From Actinocorallia herbida (GTDB lineage Bacteria; Actinomycetota; Actinomycetes; Streptosporangiales; Streptosporangiaceae), in the NCBI RefSeq assembly GCF_003751225.1, contig NZ_RJKE01000001.1, forward strand, positions 2,418,001 to 2,482,000: DNA of 64,000 bases, written 5' to 3'. Positions within the stretch are counted from its first letter, which is position 1; every line of letters begins with the position of its first letter. The notes under the pieces are model-generated. The model did no database searches, was not told the DNA's origin, and saw nothing but the letters and a program-made list of their open reading frames with translations. The position numbers and the translations under genes are program-made. This document shows, piece after piece, positions 38,857-46,112 of the stretch.

Positions 38857-39582
38857 TCAGTGGGTGCGGAGGAGGCGGGAGAGGGTGAGGGCCGCGGTGC
38901 GAAGGGCGGCGGTGATGCGGTCGGCGGTCTCGCCGCCGCCGCGGTAGGGGACGGCCAGGGCGGCCAGGGCGTGGCCGTCCTCGTCGAGGATGGGGCAGGC
39001 CACGGTGCCGAGGCCGCGTTCGCGGCGTTCGACGGAGATGCCGGATTTGCGGATACCGGTCAGGCGCTGGGTGAGCAGGGCGCGGGGGACGCCCGCCGTG
39101 ACGCCGGCGTCGATCGCGCCGGTGGACAGCTCGCGGGGGGAGAAGGCGAGGATCGCGCGGCCCGACGCCGTCGTCAGGGCGGGGCGGCGGTCGCCCGGGC
39201 GGGGGGTGGCGGGGGCGCCCGCGGCGGGGAGGCTGTCGGCGCAGACGACGTCCTGGCCGTCGAGGACCGCGAGCAGCACGCCGAGGCGGATCGCCTCGCG
39301 GAGATCGCCCATCAGCGGGCCCGCCGCGTCGCGCAGCTCGCGCGGCGCCATCCGGCGGCCGAACTCCAGCATCAGCGCGCCGGGGCGCATCTGGCCCGCG
39401 ACCCGCTCCAGCAGCCCGGCGTCGGCGAGTTCGTGGGCCAGCCGGTGCGCGGTCGACTTCGCCAGCCCGGTGCGCCGGGCCAGCTCGGACGGGCCGAGCA
39501 GCTCGCCCGGCCGGTCGAACGCCTCGAGGATCGCCGCGATCCTGGCCCCCTGGCCCGTCTCGCCGCGCGTCCTTGCATGCAT
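38857..39582 (-). CDS. IclR family transcriptional regulator
   Basis: 241 residues. N-terminal winged helix near residues 10-65 (LLGPSELARRTGLAKSTAHRLAHELADAGLL) and a C-terminal IclR effector domain ending with the variable-pocket region (LGTVACPILDEDGHALAALAVPY). ATG 39582 was chosen over an upstream TTG because TAGGTT lies 7 bases before it, the leaderless pattern seen elsewhere here. IclR proteins sense small acids and control catabolic genes. The gene is divergent from the ArsR-type regulator, and its target is not evident. Confidence 0.9.
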   Translation of the reverse strand: MHARTRGETGQGARIAAILEAFDRPGELLGPSELARRTGLAKSTAHRLAHELADAGLLERVAGQMRPGALMLEFGRRMAPRELRDAAGPLMGDLREAIRLGVLLAVLDGQDVVCADSLPAAGAPATPRPGDRRPALTTASGRAILAFSPRELSTGAIDAGVTAGVPRALLTQRLTGIRKSGISVERRERGLGTVACPILDEDGHALAALAVPYRGGGETADRITAALRTAALTLSRLLRTH

Positions 39583-39589
39583 GACGATC

Positions 39590-39595
39590 AACCTA
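39590..39595 (-). promoter_or_regulatory. Leaderless promoter TAGGTT-N7-ATG (minus strand)
   Basis: On the minus strand TAGGTT precedes ATG 39582 by 7 bases. No Shine-Dalgarno sequence is visible. Confidence 0.5.
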
Positions 39596-39701
39596 CCGGC
39601 CCCGCGCGCGCACTGAGCCGGTCAGTGTCCCGGCAGACGGAACGGTTTGGGGAGCCGACCTTTCGCCCGGAACCGGAACGTCCATCGGGCAGACTTGCGG
39701 C

Positions 39702-40409
39702 ATGGGGGAGAGCGACGGAGTGAGCGCCCGGCTGGCGGCCCTGGCCGGGCTGCTCGCCGACGAGACCCGGGCCCGGATCTGCGTCGCCCTGCTCGACGGA
39801 CGGGCCTGGACGATGACCGAGCTCGGCAGGATCACCGGGGTGGGCGCCTCGACCGTCAGTGAGCATCTGACCAAGCTCGTCGAAGGCGGGCTGCTCGCGC
39901 AGGAACGGCAGGGCAGGCACCGGTACGTCAGGCTCGCCGACGCCCGCGCGGCCCGGATCGTCGAGGAACTCGCCGCGCACGTCGCGCCCGGGGCCCCGGC
40001 GCCGAGGACCCTGCGGGCGGCCTCCGCGCGGGACGCGATGGCCCGCGCCCGGACCTGCTACGACCATCTCGCCGGACGGCTGGGCGTGGCCGTCACCGAC
40101 GCGCTCGCCGGGCACGGGCTGCTCGACCGGGAAGGCGGTTTCGCCCTCACCGAGGCGGGGACGGCCTGGTTCGCCGCGCACGGCATGCCCCTCGACCGGG
40201 GGTCGCGCCGGCCCGTCGCGCGCGGCTGCGTCGACTGGACCGAGCGCCGCCTCCACCTCGCGGGCCTCGCGGGCGCGGTGCTGTGCCGCCGCGCGCTGGA
40301 CGAGCGCTGGCTGGTCCGGATCGGCGGGGAGCGCGCGCTCAAGGCCACGCCCGAGGGGGAGGACGCCCTGGCCGGGCTGCTCGGGCTGGACCGCGAGATA
40401 TTCCGGTAG
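39702..40409 (+). CDS. ArsR/SmtB-type winged-helix regulator with C-terminal extension
   Basis: 235 residues. The winged helix occupies about residues 8-80 (LADETRARICVALLDG, MTELGRITGVGASTVSEHLTKLVEGGLL, RYVRL). The remaining 150 residues form a helical extension with cysteines at RTCYDH, RGCVDW and AVLCRR, a layout common in actinobacterial ArsR-like regulators. It starts without a ribosome site (CAGACT 6 bases upstream), so it may be leaderless. The EamA transporter begins 33 bases downstream in the same direction but has its own promoter box; regulation of that exporter is a reasonable guess. Confidence 0.88.
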   Translation: MGESDGVSARLAALAGLLADETRARICVALLDGRAWTMTELGRITGVGASTVSEHLTKLVEGGLLAQERQGRHRYVRLADARAARIVEELAAHVAPGAPAPRTLRAASARDAMARARTCYDHLAGRLGVAVTDALAGHGLLDREGGFALTEAGTAWFAAHGMPLDRGSRRPVARGCVDWTERRLHLAGLAGAVLCRRALDERWLVRIGGERALKATPEGEDALAGLLGLDREIFR

Positions 40410-40429
40410 CCGCCGAAGTGTCCCTGGCA

Positions 40430-40435
40430 TAGCGT
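40430..40435 (+). promoter_or_regulatory. Leaderless promoter, TAGCGT-N7-ATG
   Basis: TAGCGT ends 7 bases before ATG 40443, identical in box and spacing to the sites at 34856 and 58288. This also decides the start, since a GTG at 40434 overlaps the box. Confidence 0.6.
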
Positions 40436-40442
40436 GCCGGAC

Positions 40443-41363
40443 ATGAGCACGCAGGTGGGCGCGGTCCGCGCGCCCGACAAGAAAGCCCTGACCGCAGCGG
40501 GGATCACCGTCTTCTTCTGGGCCTCGGCCTTCGTCTCGATCCGCAGCGCGGGCGAGCACTACTCGCCCGGCGCGCTCGCCCTCGGCCGCCTGGCCACCGG
40601 CGCGCTCGTCCTCGGGATCTTCTGGGCGGTCCGCCGCGAGGGGCTGCCGCCGCGCGCGGCCTGGCCGGGCATCATCGGGTCCGGCGTGCTGTGGTTCGGC
40701 CTGTACTTCGTCGCCCTGAACTGGGGCGAGCGCGAGGTCGACGCGGGCACCGCCGCGATGCTGGTGAACGTCGGGCCGATTCTCATCGCCCTGCTCGGCG
40801 GCAGGTTCCTCGGCGAGGGACTGCCCCGGACCCTCTTCGCGGGCCTCGCCGTCTCCTTCCTCGGCGCGGTCGTGGTCGGGTTCGGGTCCCGGGGCGACGG
40901 CGGCGCCTCGGTCCTGGGCGTCGTCCTCTGCCTGATCTCCGCGCTGGCCTACGCGGGCGGGGTCGTCAGCCAGAAGCCCGCCCTCAGACACGCGACCGCC
41001 TTGCAGGCGACCTTCTTCGGCTGCCTCATCGGCGCGGTCCTGTGCCTCCCCTTCGCGGGCCTCCTCTTCTCCGAAGCCTCCGACGCCCCCGTGTCGGCCA
41101 CCCTCAACATGGTCTACCTCGGCGTCTTCCCGACCGCCCTGGCCTTCACCACCTGGGCGTACGCGCTCTCCCGCACGACGGCGGGCCGCATGGGCGCGAC
41201 CACCTACGCCGTCCCCGCCCTCGTCGTCCTCATGGCCTGGGCCGCCCTCGGCGAACTCCCCACCCCCGCCGCGATCATCGGCGGCGTCCTGTGCCTCGCC
41301 GGCGTCGCCGTGTCGCGCAGGCCCGCCCGTCCCCGACCGCCGGCCCCCGTCCCGGAGAGCTGA
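40443..41363 (+). CDS. EamA/DMT family transporter
   Basis: 306 residues with about ten hydrophobic segments arranged as two five-helix EamA repeats. The first starts with ITVFFWASAFVSIRSAGEHYSPGALALGRL, the second around VLGVVLCLISALAYAGGVVSQKP; LGVFPTALAFTTWAYALSRT is a common end of the second repeat. Drug/metabolite transporters of this type export amino acids, metabolites or drugs across the cytoplasmic membrane. The ArsR-type gene immediately upstream is its likeliest regulator. Confidence 0.92.
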   Translation: MSTQVGAVRAPDKKALTAAGITVFFWASAFVSIRSAGEHYSPGALALGRLATGALVLGIFWAVRREGLPPRAAWPGIIGSGVLWFGLYFVALNWGEREVDAGTAAMLVNVGPILIALLGGRFLGEGLPRTLFAGLAVSFLGAVVVGFGSRGDGGASVLGVVLCLISALAYAGGVVSQKPALRHATALQATFFGCLIGAVLCLPFAGLLFSEASDAPVSATLNMVYLGVFPTALAFTTWAYALSRTTAGRMGATTYAVPALVVLMAWAALGELPTPAAIIGGVLCLAGVAVSRRPARPRPPAPVPES

Positions 41364-41381
41364 GCCGCCGCCCGCCGGGCG

Positions 41382-42134
41382 TCAGGTGATGGTGAAGCCG
41401 CCGTCCACGGCCAGGACCGTGCCGTGGACGTTGGCGGCGGCGGAACCCGCGAGGAAGACGACGGCGGAGGCGACCTCGGCCGGGGTGCTGAGGCGGCGGG
41501 AGGGGATCCCGGCGACCATGCCGTCGAGGAGGTCGCGGATCCGCTCGTTGCGCTCGGTCGAGGTGGGGCCGGGCGCGACCGTGTTGACCCGGACGCCGGA
41601 CGGGCCGTACTCGGCGGCCCACGACCGGGTCAGGGAGTGCGCGGCGGCCTTGGTGGCGCTGTACACGGCGGATCCCGGCATGCCGGTGACCGCGTTGATC
41701 GAGCCGAGATTGATGATCGCGCCGCTGCCGCGGGCCGCCATCGCGGGGGCGAGCCGCCCGGTGAGCAGCATCGGCGCGATCACGCTGACGGCGAAGGCGG
41801 CGGCGACGCCGGCCTCGGTGAGATCGGCGGTGGGCCGGGGCATCAGCAGCATCGCCGCGTTGTTCACGAGGATGTCGGGCGTCCCGAGCAGAGCGACCGT
41901 CCGGTCGGCGAGGGCCGCGACGGCCTCCTCGCCCCCGGCCAGGTCGGCCCTGACGAAGTCGGCGGCGCCCCCGTCGGCGCGGATCTCCGCCACCGCGGCG
42001 TCGCCGCGCGCGGTGTCCCGGCCGGAGACGACGACGTGGACGCCTTCGGCGGCGAGCGCGCGGGCGATCGCCGCGCCGATGCCCGCGGTCGAGCCGGTGA
42101 CGAGGGCGGTCCGCCCCTTGAGGTCGTGGTCCAT
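41382..42134 (-). CDS. Short-chain dehydrogenase/reductase next to TetR
   Basis: 250 residues. ATG 42134 was chosen since GGAG lies 6 bases upstream; an ATG four codons earlier lacks a ribosome site. Motifs: TGSTAGIG cofactor loop, NNAA, catalytic Ser in NLGSIN, YSATK, and the C-terminal VDGGF. It is an NAD(P)-dependent oxidoreductase of unknown substrate. The divergent TetR gene and two shared palindromes in between imply it is repressed until an inducer, perhaps its own substrate, appears. Confidence 0.9.
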   Translation of the reverse strand: MDHDLKGRTALVTGSTAGIGAAIARALAAEGVHVVVSGRDTARGDAAVAEIRADGGAADFVRADLAGGEEAVAALADRTVALLGTPDILVNNAAMLLMPRPTADLTEAGVAAAFAVSVIAPMLLTGRLAPAMAARGSGAIINLGSINAVTGMPGSAVYSATKAAAHSLTRSWAAEYGPSGVRVNTVAPGPTSTERNERIRDLLDGMVAGIPSRRLSTPAEVASAVVFLAGSAAANVHGTVLAVDGGFTIT

Positions 42135-42148
42135 GAGAGGCTCCATTC

Positions 42149-42164
42149 TGGACTAGCTGGTCCA
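42149..42164. promoter_or_regulatory. TetR operator 1, TGGACTAGCTGGTCCA
   Basis: Near-perfect 16-bp dyad just upstream of the SDR gene. Its centre lies 35 bp from that of operator 2. Confidence 0.7.
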
Positions 42165-42183
42165 ATCAGCTTAGGCGATAAAC

Positions 42184-42199
42184 TGGACTGCGTAGTCCA
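42184..42199. promoter_or_regulatory. TetR operator 2, TGGACTGCGTAGTCCA
   Basis: Dyad with perfect 6-bp arms TGGACT/AGTCCA, directly before the AAAGGAGG ribosome site of the TetR gene. Binding here would autorepress. Confidence 0.75.
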
Positions 42200-42213
42200 A
42201 AGGAGGTGCGAGG

Positions 42214-42795
42214 ATGCCCCCGAGGCTGACCCGCAAGGGCGAGGAGACACGGCGCCGGATCGTCGAGGGCGCGGTGTCCCTCATGCGCGAGCGCGGCCCC
42301 GACGTCTCCCTCGACGACGTCCGCGCGGCCACCGCGACCAGTAAGAGCCAGCTCTTCCACTATTTCCCCGACGGCCGCGTCCAGCTCCTGGAGGAGGCGG
42401 CGAGGCACGAGGCCGAGCAGGTGCTCGCCGACCAGCGCCCCGCCCTCGACGACCTCGGCGACTGGCCGTCCTGGGAGGACTGGCGCGACCAGGTCGTCGC
42501 CCGCTACGAGGCCCAGGGCAGGCACTGCCCGCTGCGCGCCCTCATGTCCCGCCTCTCCGCCCAGGAGCACGACGAGATCGTCGCCGACCTCTTCGCCCGC
42601 TGGCAGGAGTCCCTGGCCTCCGGCGTCACCCGCATGCAGGCGGCGGGCCGGATGGCCACCGGCCTCACCCCGGCGGAGGCCGCCGCCGCACTCCTGGCCG
42701 CCGTCCAGGGCGGCGTGGTCATCCTCCTGGCCACCGGCGACTCCGTCCACCTCCGCCTGGCCCTGTCCGTGGTCCTCGACCGCCTCCGCCCCTGA
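42214..42795 (+). CDS. TetR family transcriptional regulator
   Basis: 193 residues with a strong AAAGGAGG ribosome site. N-terminal helix-turn-helix at about residues 12-58 (ETRRRIVEGAVSLMRERG, VSLDDVRAATATSKSQLFHYFPDG). The C-terminal ligand domain contains HCPLRALMSRLSAQEHDEI and ends after VQGGVVILLATGD. It is divergent from the SDR gene, and two 16-bp palindromes with shared TGGACT/AGTCCA arms lie between them, the standard arrangement for self-regulation and control of the neighbour. Confidence 0.93.
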   Translation: MPPRLTRKGEETRRRIVEGAVSLMRERGPDVSLDDVRAATATSKSQLFHYFPDGRVQLLEEAARHEAEQVLADQRPALDDLGDWPSWEDWRDQVVARYEAQGRHCPLRALMSRLSAQEHDEIVADLFARWQESLASGVTRMQAAGRMATGLTPAEAAAALLAAVQGGVVILLATGDSVHLRLALSVVLDRLRP

Positions 42796-42808
42796 CCCGC
42801 GCCCCGGC

Positions 42809-42945
42809 TCAGGCCGGGCGGGACGAAGGGTCGTGCGGGCCTGAGGTGAAGTAGGCCCCGGAGAGGTCTTCGGGCGCGACGCCGGCGCGGGGGCGGGCCC
42901 ACAGGACGCGGCTGAGGCGCAGGAACGCCGTTGGACTCGGTCTTG
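42809..42945 (-). pseudogene. Short coding remnant of unknown origin
   Basis: A minus-strand stretch of about 45 codons ending at a stop at 42809 reads like a protein C-terminus (FLRLSRVLWARPRAGV, then EDLSGAYFTSGPHDPS). It has no start or body. It borders the broken ketosynthase and is probably debris from the same decay. I do not recognise the family. Confidence 0.3.
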
Positions 42946-42969
42946 TCCTGCGGGTAGTCGATGACCGCC

Positions 42970-43485
42970 TCAGTCCGGCCGCGCGAACGCCAGCACCACG
43001 TTGTGCCCGCCGAACCCGACGGCGTCGGCGAGCACCGCCGCCGGGCCGTCCGGAAGGGCGCGCGGCTCCCCGGACACCAGGTCCAAGGCCACCTCCCGGT
43101 CCTGCCGCGCGAGATTGGCGACCGGGGGGAGCAGCCCGTCGCGCAGCGCGAGCACGCAGACGAGCGCGCCGAGCGCGCCCGCACCGCCCAGCAGATGGCC
43201 CGTCATCGACTTCGTCGCGGTGACGGCCAGGGCCCGCGCGGCGGGGCCGAGCGCCGTCTCGAGGCCGCGCGCTTCGGCGACGTCGCCCAGCGGGGTGCCG
43301 GTGGCGTGCGCGTTCACGGCGACGATCCGGTCCGGCCGCAGCCCCGCGTCGGCGAGGCAGCGGGTGACCGCCTTGGCCAGGCCCGTGCCCTGCGCCGAGG
43401 GCTGGACGATGTCGTGTCCGTCGGCGGAACGGCCCGCGCCCGCCGCGACCGCGAGGATCCGGGCGCCCCGGGAGAGGGCGGCCTG
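42970..43485 (-). pseudogene. Truncated beta-ketoacyl-ACP synthase II (FabF-like), C-terminal part only
   Basis: The minus strand encodes roughly the last 165 residues of a FabF/KAS II enzyme: RGARILAVAAGAGRS, then HATGTPLGD (first active-site His), TKSMTGHLLGGAG (Lys and second His), and GFGGHNVVLAF to the stop. The N-terminal half with the nucleophilic Cys is missing. Homology stops near 43480, where it runs head-on into a LuxR remnant on the other strand. A deletion or rearrangement has removed the rest, so it cannot be an active condensing enzyme. Confidence 0.75.
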
Positions 43486-43509
43486 CGCCGGGGACGGGGA
43501 GCCGCGGCC

Positions 43510-44475
43510 CGCGCTCCGCGCCGACCTCGCCAGGGCGGCCTGGGAGCTCGATCCGGCGGCGGTGCGCGGCACCTGTGACGCGCTGCTCGCCGAAGGTCCC
43601 ACCGAGCGGGCCGGGGAGGCCGCGGAGGGCCTGTTGCAAAGCCTGACGCCACGGGCTTTTCCGCTCGCGCCCGCGATCGCGGCGCTCGCCTCGTTCGGCA
43701 GATCCGCACGGCTCGACCTCGCCGAGGTGTGGTGCGAACGGCTCCGCGCCGGGGCGCGGGCGGAGAGCCCCGTGGCGCGGGCGGTCCTCGCGGCGGCGAG
43801 CGCGACGGTCGCGGGCAGGTCCGGCTCCTGGGACCTCGCGCGGCGCCGCGCCGACGAGGCGTTGGGCCTGGTGGACGCGGCCGCCTGGGGTGTCGTCGCG
43901 GGCATTCCGCTCGCCGCCAGGGCCTGGGCCTGCACCGCGCACGGCGACCACTCCGCGGCCGCGGAGTGCTTCGACGTGCCGGTCCCCCCCCGGCGATGTT
44001 CGAGGCGCTGCCCGGCCTGCACTACCTGCACGCGCGGGGCCGCCACCACCTCGCGACCGGCCGCCGGCACGCGGCGCTCGCGGACTTCGCCGCCTGCGGC
44101 GACCTCATGGCCTCCTGGCGGCTGGACGTCTCGGCGTCCCTCGGCTGGCGGGAGGGCGCCGCCGAGGCGCTGACGGGGCTCGGCCGGGTGGACGAGGCCG
44201 CGGCGCTCCTGCGCGGGTCCGCCGACCCGGATCTGCTGAGCGCGGCCGAGCGGCGGGTGGTCCGCCTCGCCCGCGCGGGGCACGGCAACCGGGAGATCGC
44301 CGAGCGCCTGTTCCTCACGGTGAGCACCGTGGAGCAGCATCTGACGCGCGTGTACCGGAAGCTCGGGGTCCGGGGCCGTGCGGGGCTTCCCGAGATTCCG
44401 GAGGACGGGCTCTGCGGCGATTCCGGGCACCCGTCCTCCCGTCCGTCGGCTGCTTCGTCGTCGGCAGGACGGTAG
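43510..44475 (+). pseudogene. Broken LuxR-type (LAL-like) regulator, 5' truncated with frameshift
   Basis: TPR-like helical sequence (ARAAWELDPAAVRGTCDALLAEG to AAECFDVPVPP) is in one frame up to a run of eight C at 43984-43991. After it, homology continues one frame over (FEALPGLHYLHARGRHHLATGRR) into a clear LuxR helix-turn-helix (LSAAERRVVRLARAGHGNREIAERLF, then VSTVEQHLTRVYRKLGV). The N-terminal ATPase part expected for this class is absent. The poly-C run is either a true slippage mutation or a sequencing error; the N-terminal loss makes it a pseudogene regardless. Confidence 0.7.
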
Positions 44476-44514
44476 GCGGCGTGACCTGGGCGGGAGAACC
44501 CCTGATTCCGGGTC

Positions 44515-44546
44515 CGGCACCCCTCAGCGGGCACTAGGGGTGGCCG
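44515..44546 (+). terminator. Hairpin downstream of the LuxR remnant
   Basis: CGGCACCCCT (44515-44524) pairs with AGGGGTGGCCG (44536-44546) with one bulged base. It insulates the next gene from upstream reading. Confidence 0.45.
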
Positions 44547-44562
44547 CTCAGATGCGGGAAGT

Positions 44563-44575
44563 GTGCATTATGCAC
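44563..44575. promoter_or_regulatory. Candidate operator GTGCATTATGCAC
   Basis: Perfect 13-bp palindrome in an AT-rich patch that stands out from the GC-rich surroundings, about 140 bases before the mycofactocin-type SDR. Probably part of its promoter region. Confidence 0.5.
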
Positions 44576-44712
44576 TTTTTATGGCAGTAAGGGCTTGTCG
44601 GGGGTGGGTTGGTGCTGGAAAGGTAGGTGACACGTTTCAACGGCTCGGCCGTGGGGGTCGCGGCACGAGTGGTCCGGGACGCGCGCCGGGCCATCTCGAT
44701 GAGGAGGCAGTC

Positions 44713-45519
44713 GTGGGGCGTCTGGACAACAAGGTCGCGTTCATCACCGGTGCGGCGCGCGGGCAGGGCCGGGCGGAGGCCGTGAGGCTGGCGTCCGAGG
44801 GCGCGGCGATCATCGCGATCGACATCAACGCGTCGGCCAGCGAGTACGTGAAGTACGCCCCGGCGACCCAGAGCGACCTGGACGAGACGGTCCGGCTCGT
44901 CGAGGAGGCCGGCGGCAAGATCCTCGCCAGGCAGGCCGACGTGCGGGATCTCGCCGCGATCCAGGCCGTGGTGGACGAGGGCGTCGCCCTGTTCGGCGGG
45001 CTCGACATCGTGGTCGCCAACGCGGGCATCGTCAACTACGGCCGCACCTGGGAGATCACCGAGGAGCAGTGGCAGGACGTCCTGGACACCAACCTCACCG
45101 GTGCCTGGAAGACGATCAAGGCCACCGTGCCGACCCTGATCGCCCAGGGCCGTGGCGGTTCGATCATCATCACCAGTTCCGTCGCGGGTCTGAAGGGCCT
45201 GCCGTTCCTCGCGCACTACGCCAGCTCCAAGCACGGTGTCGTCGGCCTGGCCAAGGTCCTGGCGAACGAGCTGGGCGAGCACGACATCCGGGTCAACACC
45301 GTGCACCCGCACGGCGTCGCGACCGGCATGAACGACACCTCGATGAGCGACTTCATCGCGGCGTCGCCGATGCTCGGCCCGATCTTCATGCCGACCCTGC
45401 CCTACCAGATGGTCGAGGCCGAGGACATCGCGAACATCGTCGCGTTCCTGGCCTCCGACGAGGGCAAGTTCATCACCGGCGCCCAGTTGCCGGTGGACCT
45501 CGGCGCGCTCAACCGCTGA
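44713..45519 (+). CDS. Mycofactocin-coupled SDR family oxidoreductase (carveol dehydrogenase-like)
   Basis: 268 residues. GTG 44713 has GAGGAGG 5 bases upstream and gives VGRLDNKVAFITGAARGQGR, the family N-terminus. Other motifs: NAG (VVANAGI), ITSSVAG, YASSKHG, and the C-terminal FITGAQLPVDLG. The insert after the second strand (DINASASEYVKYAPATQSDL) is characteristic of SDRs that bind NAD tightly and use mycofactocin as external electron acceptor. The reaction would be alcohol to ketone or aldehyde on a terpene-like or other lipophilic substrate. Mycofactocin biosynthesis genes are not in this window. A strong hairpin follows. Confidence 0.92.
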   Translation: MGRLDNKVAFITGAARGQGRAEAVRLASEGAAIIAIDINASASEYVKYAPATQSDLDETVRLVEEAGGKILARQADVRDLAAIQAVVDEGVALFGGLDIVVANAGIVNYGRTWEITEEQWQDVLDTNLTGAWKTIKATVPTLIAQGRGGSIIITSSVAGLKGLPFLAHYASSKHGVVGLAKVLANELGEHDIRVNTVHPHGVATGMNDTSMSDFIAASPMLGPIFMPTLPYQMVEAEDIANIVAFLASDEGKFITGAQLPVDLGALNR

Positions 45520-45535
45520 CACGTCCGCGCACAGC

Positions 45536-45564
45536 CGCCCCCTGCCCGTGACGGGCAGGGGGCG
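45536..45564 (+). terminator. Strong terminator after the SDR
   Basis: Perfect 13-bp stem CGCCCCCTGCCCG / CGGGCAGGGGGCG with loop TGA, followed by TTCG, 17 bases after the stop. Confidence 0.8.
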
Positions 45565-45587
45565 TTCGTGCTTCCGGCCCCCGATCG

Positions 45588-45603
45588 ACTTGACGCTTCA
45601 AGT
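45588..45603. promoter_or_regulatory. Operator 1, ACTTGACGCTTCAAGT, over the -35 box
   Basis: Dyad ACTTGA-N4-TCAAGT. It contains the -35 hexamer TTGACG, so occupancy would block polymerase. Confidence 0.7.
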
Positions 45604-45619
45604 GACCCGCACCTAGGTT
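45590..45619 (+). promoter_or_regulatory. Promoter of the doxX-ligB operon
   Basis: TTGACG (45590-45595) and TAGGTT (45614-45619) are separated by 18 bases. Expected start of transcription is near 45626, which excludes an in-frame GTG/ATG at 45625 as start codon. Confidence 0.65.
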
Positions 45620-45622
45620 GAT

Positions 45623-45638
45623 ACTTGAAAGTTCAAGT
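45623..45638. promoter_or_regulatory. Operator 2, ACTTGAAAGTTCAAGT, at the transcription start
   Basis: Dyad with perfect 7-bp arms and the same outer hexamers as operator 1, centred 35 bp away. Typical of MarR- or HxlR-type repressors. Confidence 0.7.
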
Positions 45639-45660
45639 CTCCCCGCCAGATCGGACCCTC

Positions 45661-46035
45661 ATGAACATCGCACTGTGGATCGTCGCCGGGCTCCTCGCCG
45701 CGGCCTTCCTCGGCGCCGGAGCGATGAAGTCGCTCCAGCCCAAGGAGAAGCTCGCCGCCTCCGGTCTCGGCTGGGTCGAGGACTACTCGGCGGTCGCGGT
45801 CAAGGCCATCGGCGTCATCGAGGTCCTCGCCGCCATCGGCCTCATCCTGCCCGCCCTGGTCGACGTCGCGCCGATCCTCGTCCCGCTCGCCGCGGCCGGC
45901 CTCGCCGTCACCATGGTCGGCGCGATCGTCGTGCACGTCCGGCGCAAGGAGAACCAGGCGCTCCCCGTCAACGCGGTGCTGTTGCTCCTCTCGGTGTTCG
46001 TCGCCTGGGGACGGTTCGGCCCGTACGCGTTCTGA
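45661..46035 (+). CDS. DoxX family membrane protein
   Basis: 124 residues with four hydrophobic segments (IALWIVAGLLAAAFLGAGAMK; VAVKAIGVIEVLAAIGLILPAL; ILVPLAAAGLAVTMVGAIVVH; AVLLLLSVFVAWG), the DoxX-like four-helix layout. DoxX proteins sit in the cytoplasmic membrane and are linked to redox or thiol stress; some are quinone-oxidoreductase subunits. The gene has a textbook promoter flanked by two palindromic operators and is followed by an aromatic-ring dioxygenase 77 bases on. This points to a repressor-controlled response to catechol- or quinone-type compounds. The repressor gene is not adjacent. Confidence 0.88.
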   Translation: MNIALWIVAGLLAAAFLGAGAMKSLQPKEKLAASGLGWVEDYSAVAVKAIGVIEVLAAIGLILPALVDVAPILVPLAAAGLAVTMVGAIVVHVRRKENQALPVNAVLLLLSVFVAWGRFGPYAF

Positions 46036-46112
46036 GCCAGGCGGGCTCCCTAAGCGCCTGCCACCGGGCCCATGAGTAAGCCCGGCCCCACTCATCCAGG
46101 GAAAGACCCCGC

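Noticed and set aside
39588-40991. 467-residue minus-strand open frame that could extend upstream of the IclR region
   Set aside because: Overlaps the ArsR and EamA genes antisense and lacks any domain; the IclR gene has its own start at 39582.
43984-43991. Programmed frameshift at the eight-C run in the LuxR-type gene
   Set aside because: Without the N-terminal domain and intact upstream coding, a decayed gene or sequencing error is simpler than programmed slippage.
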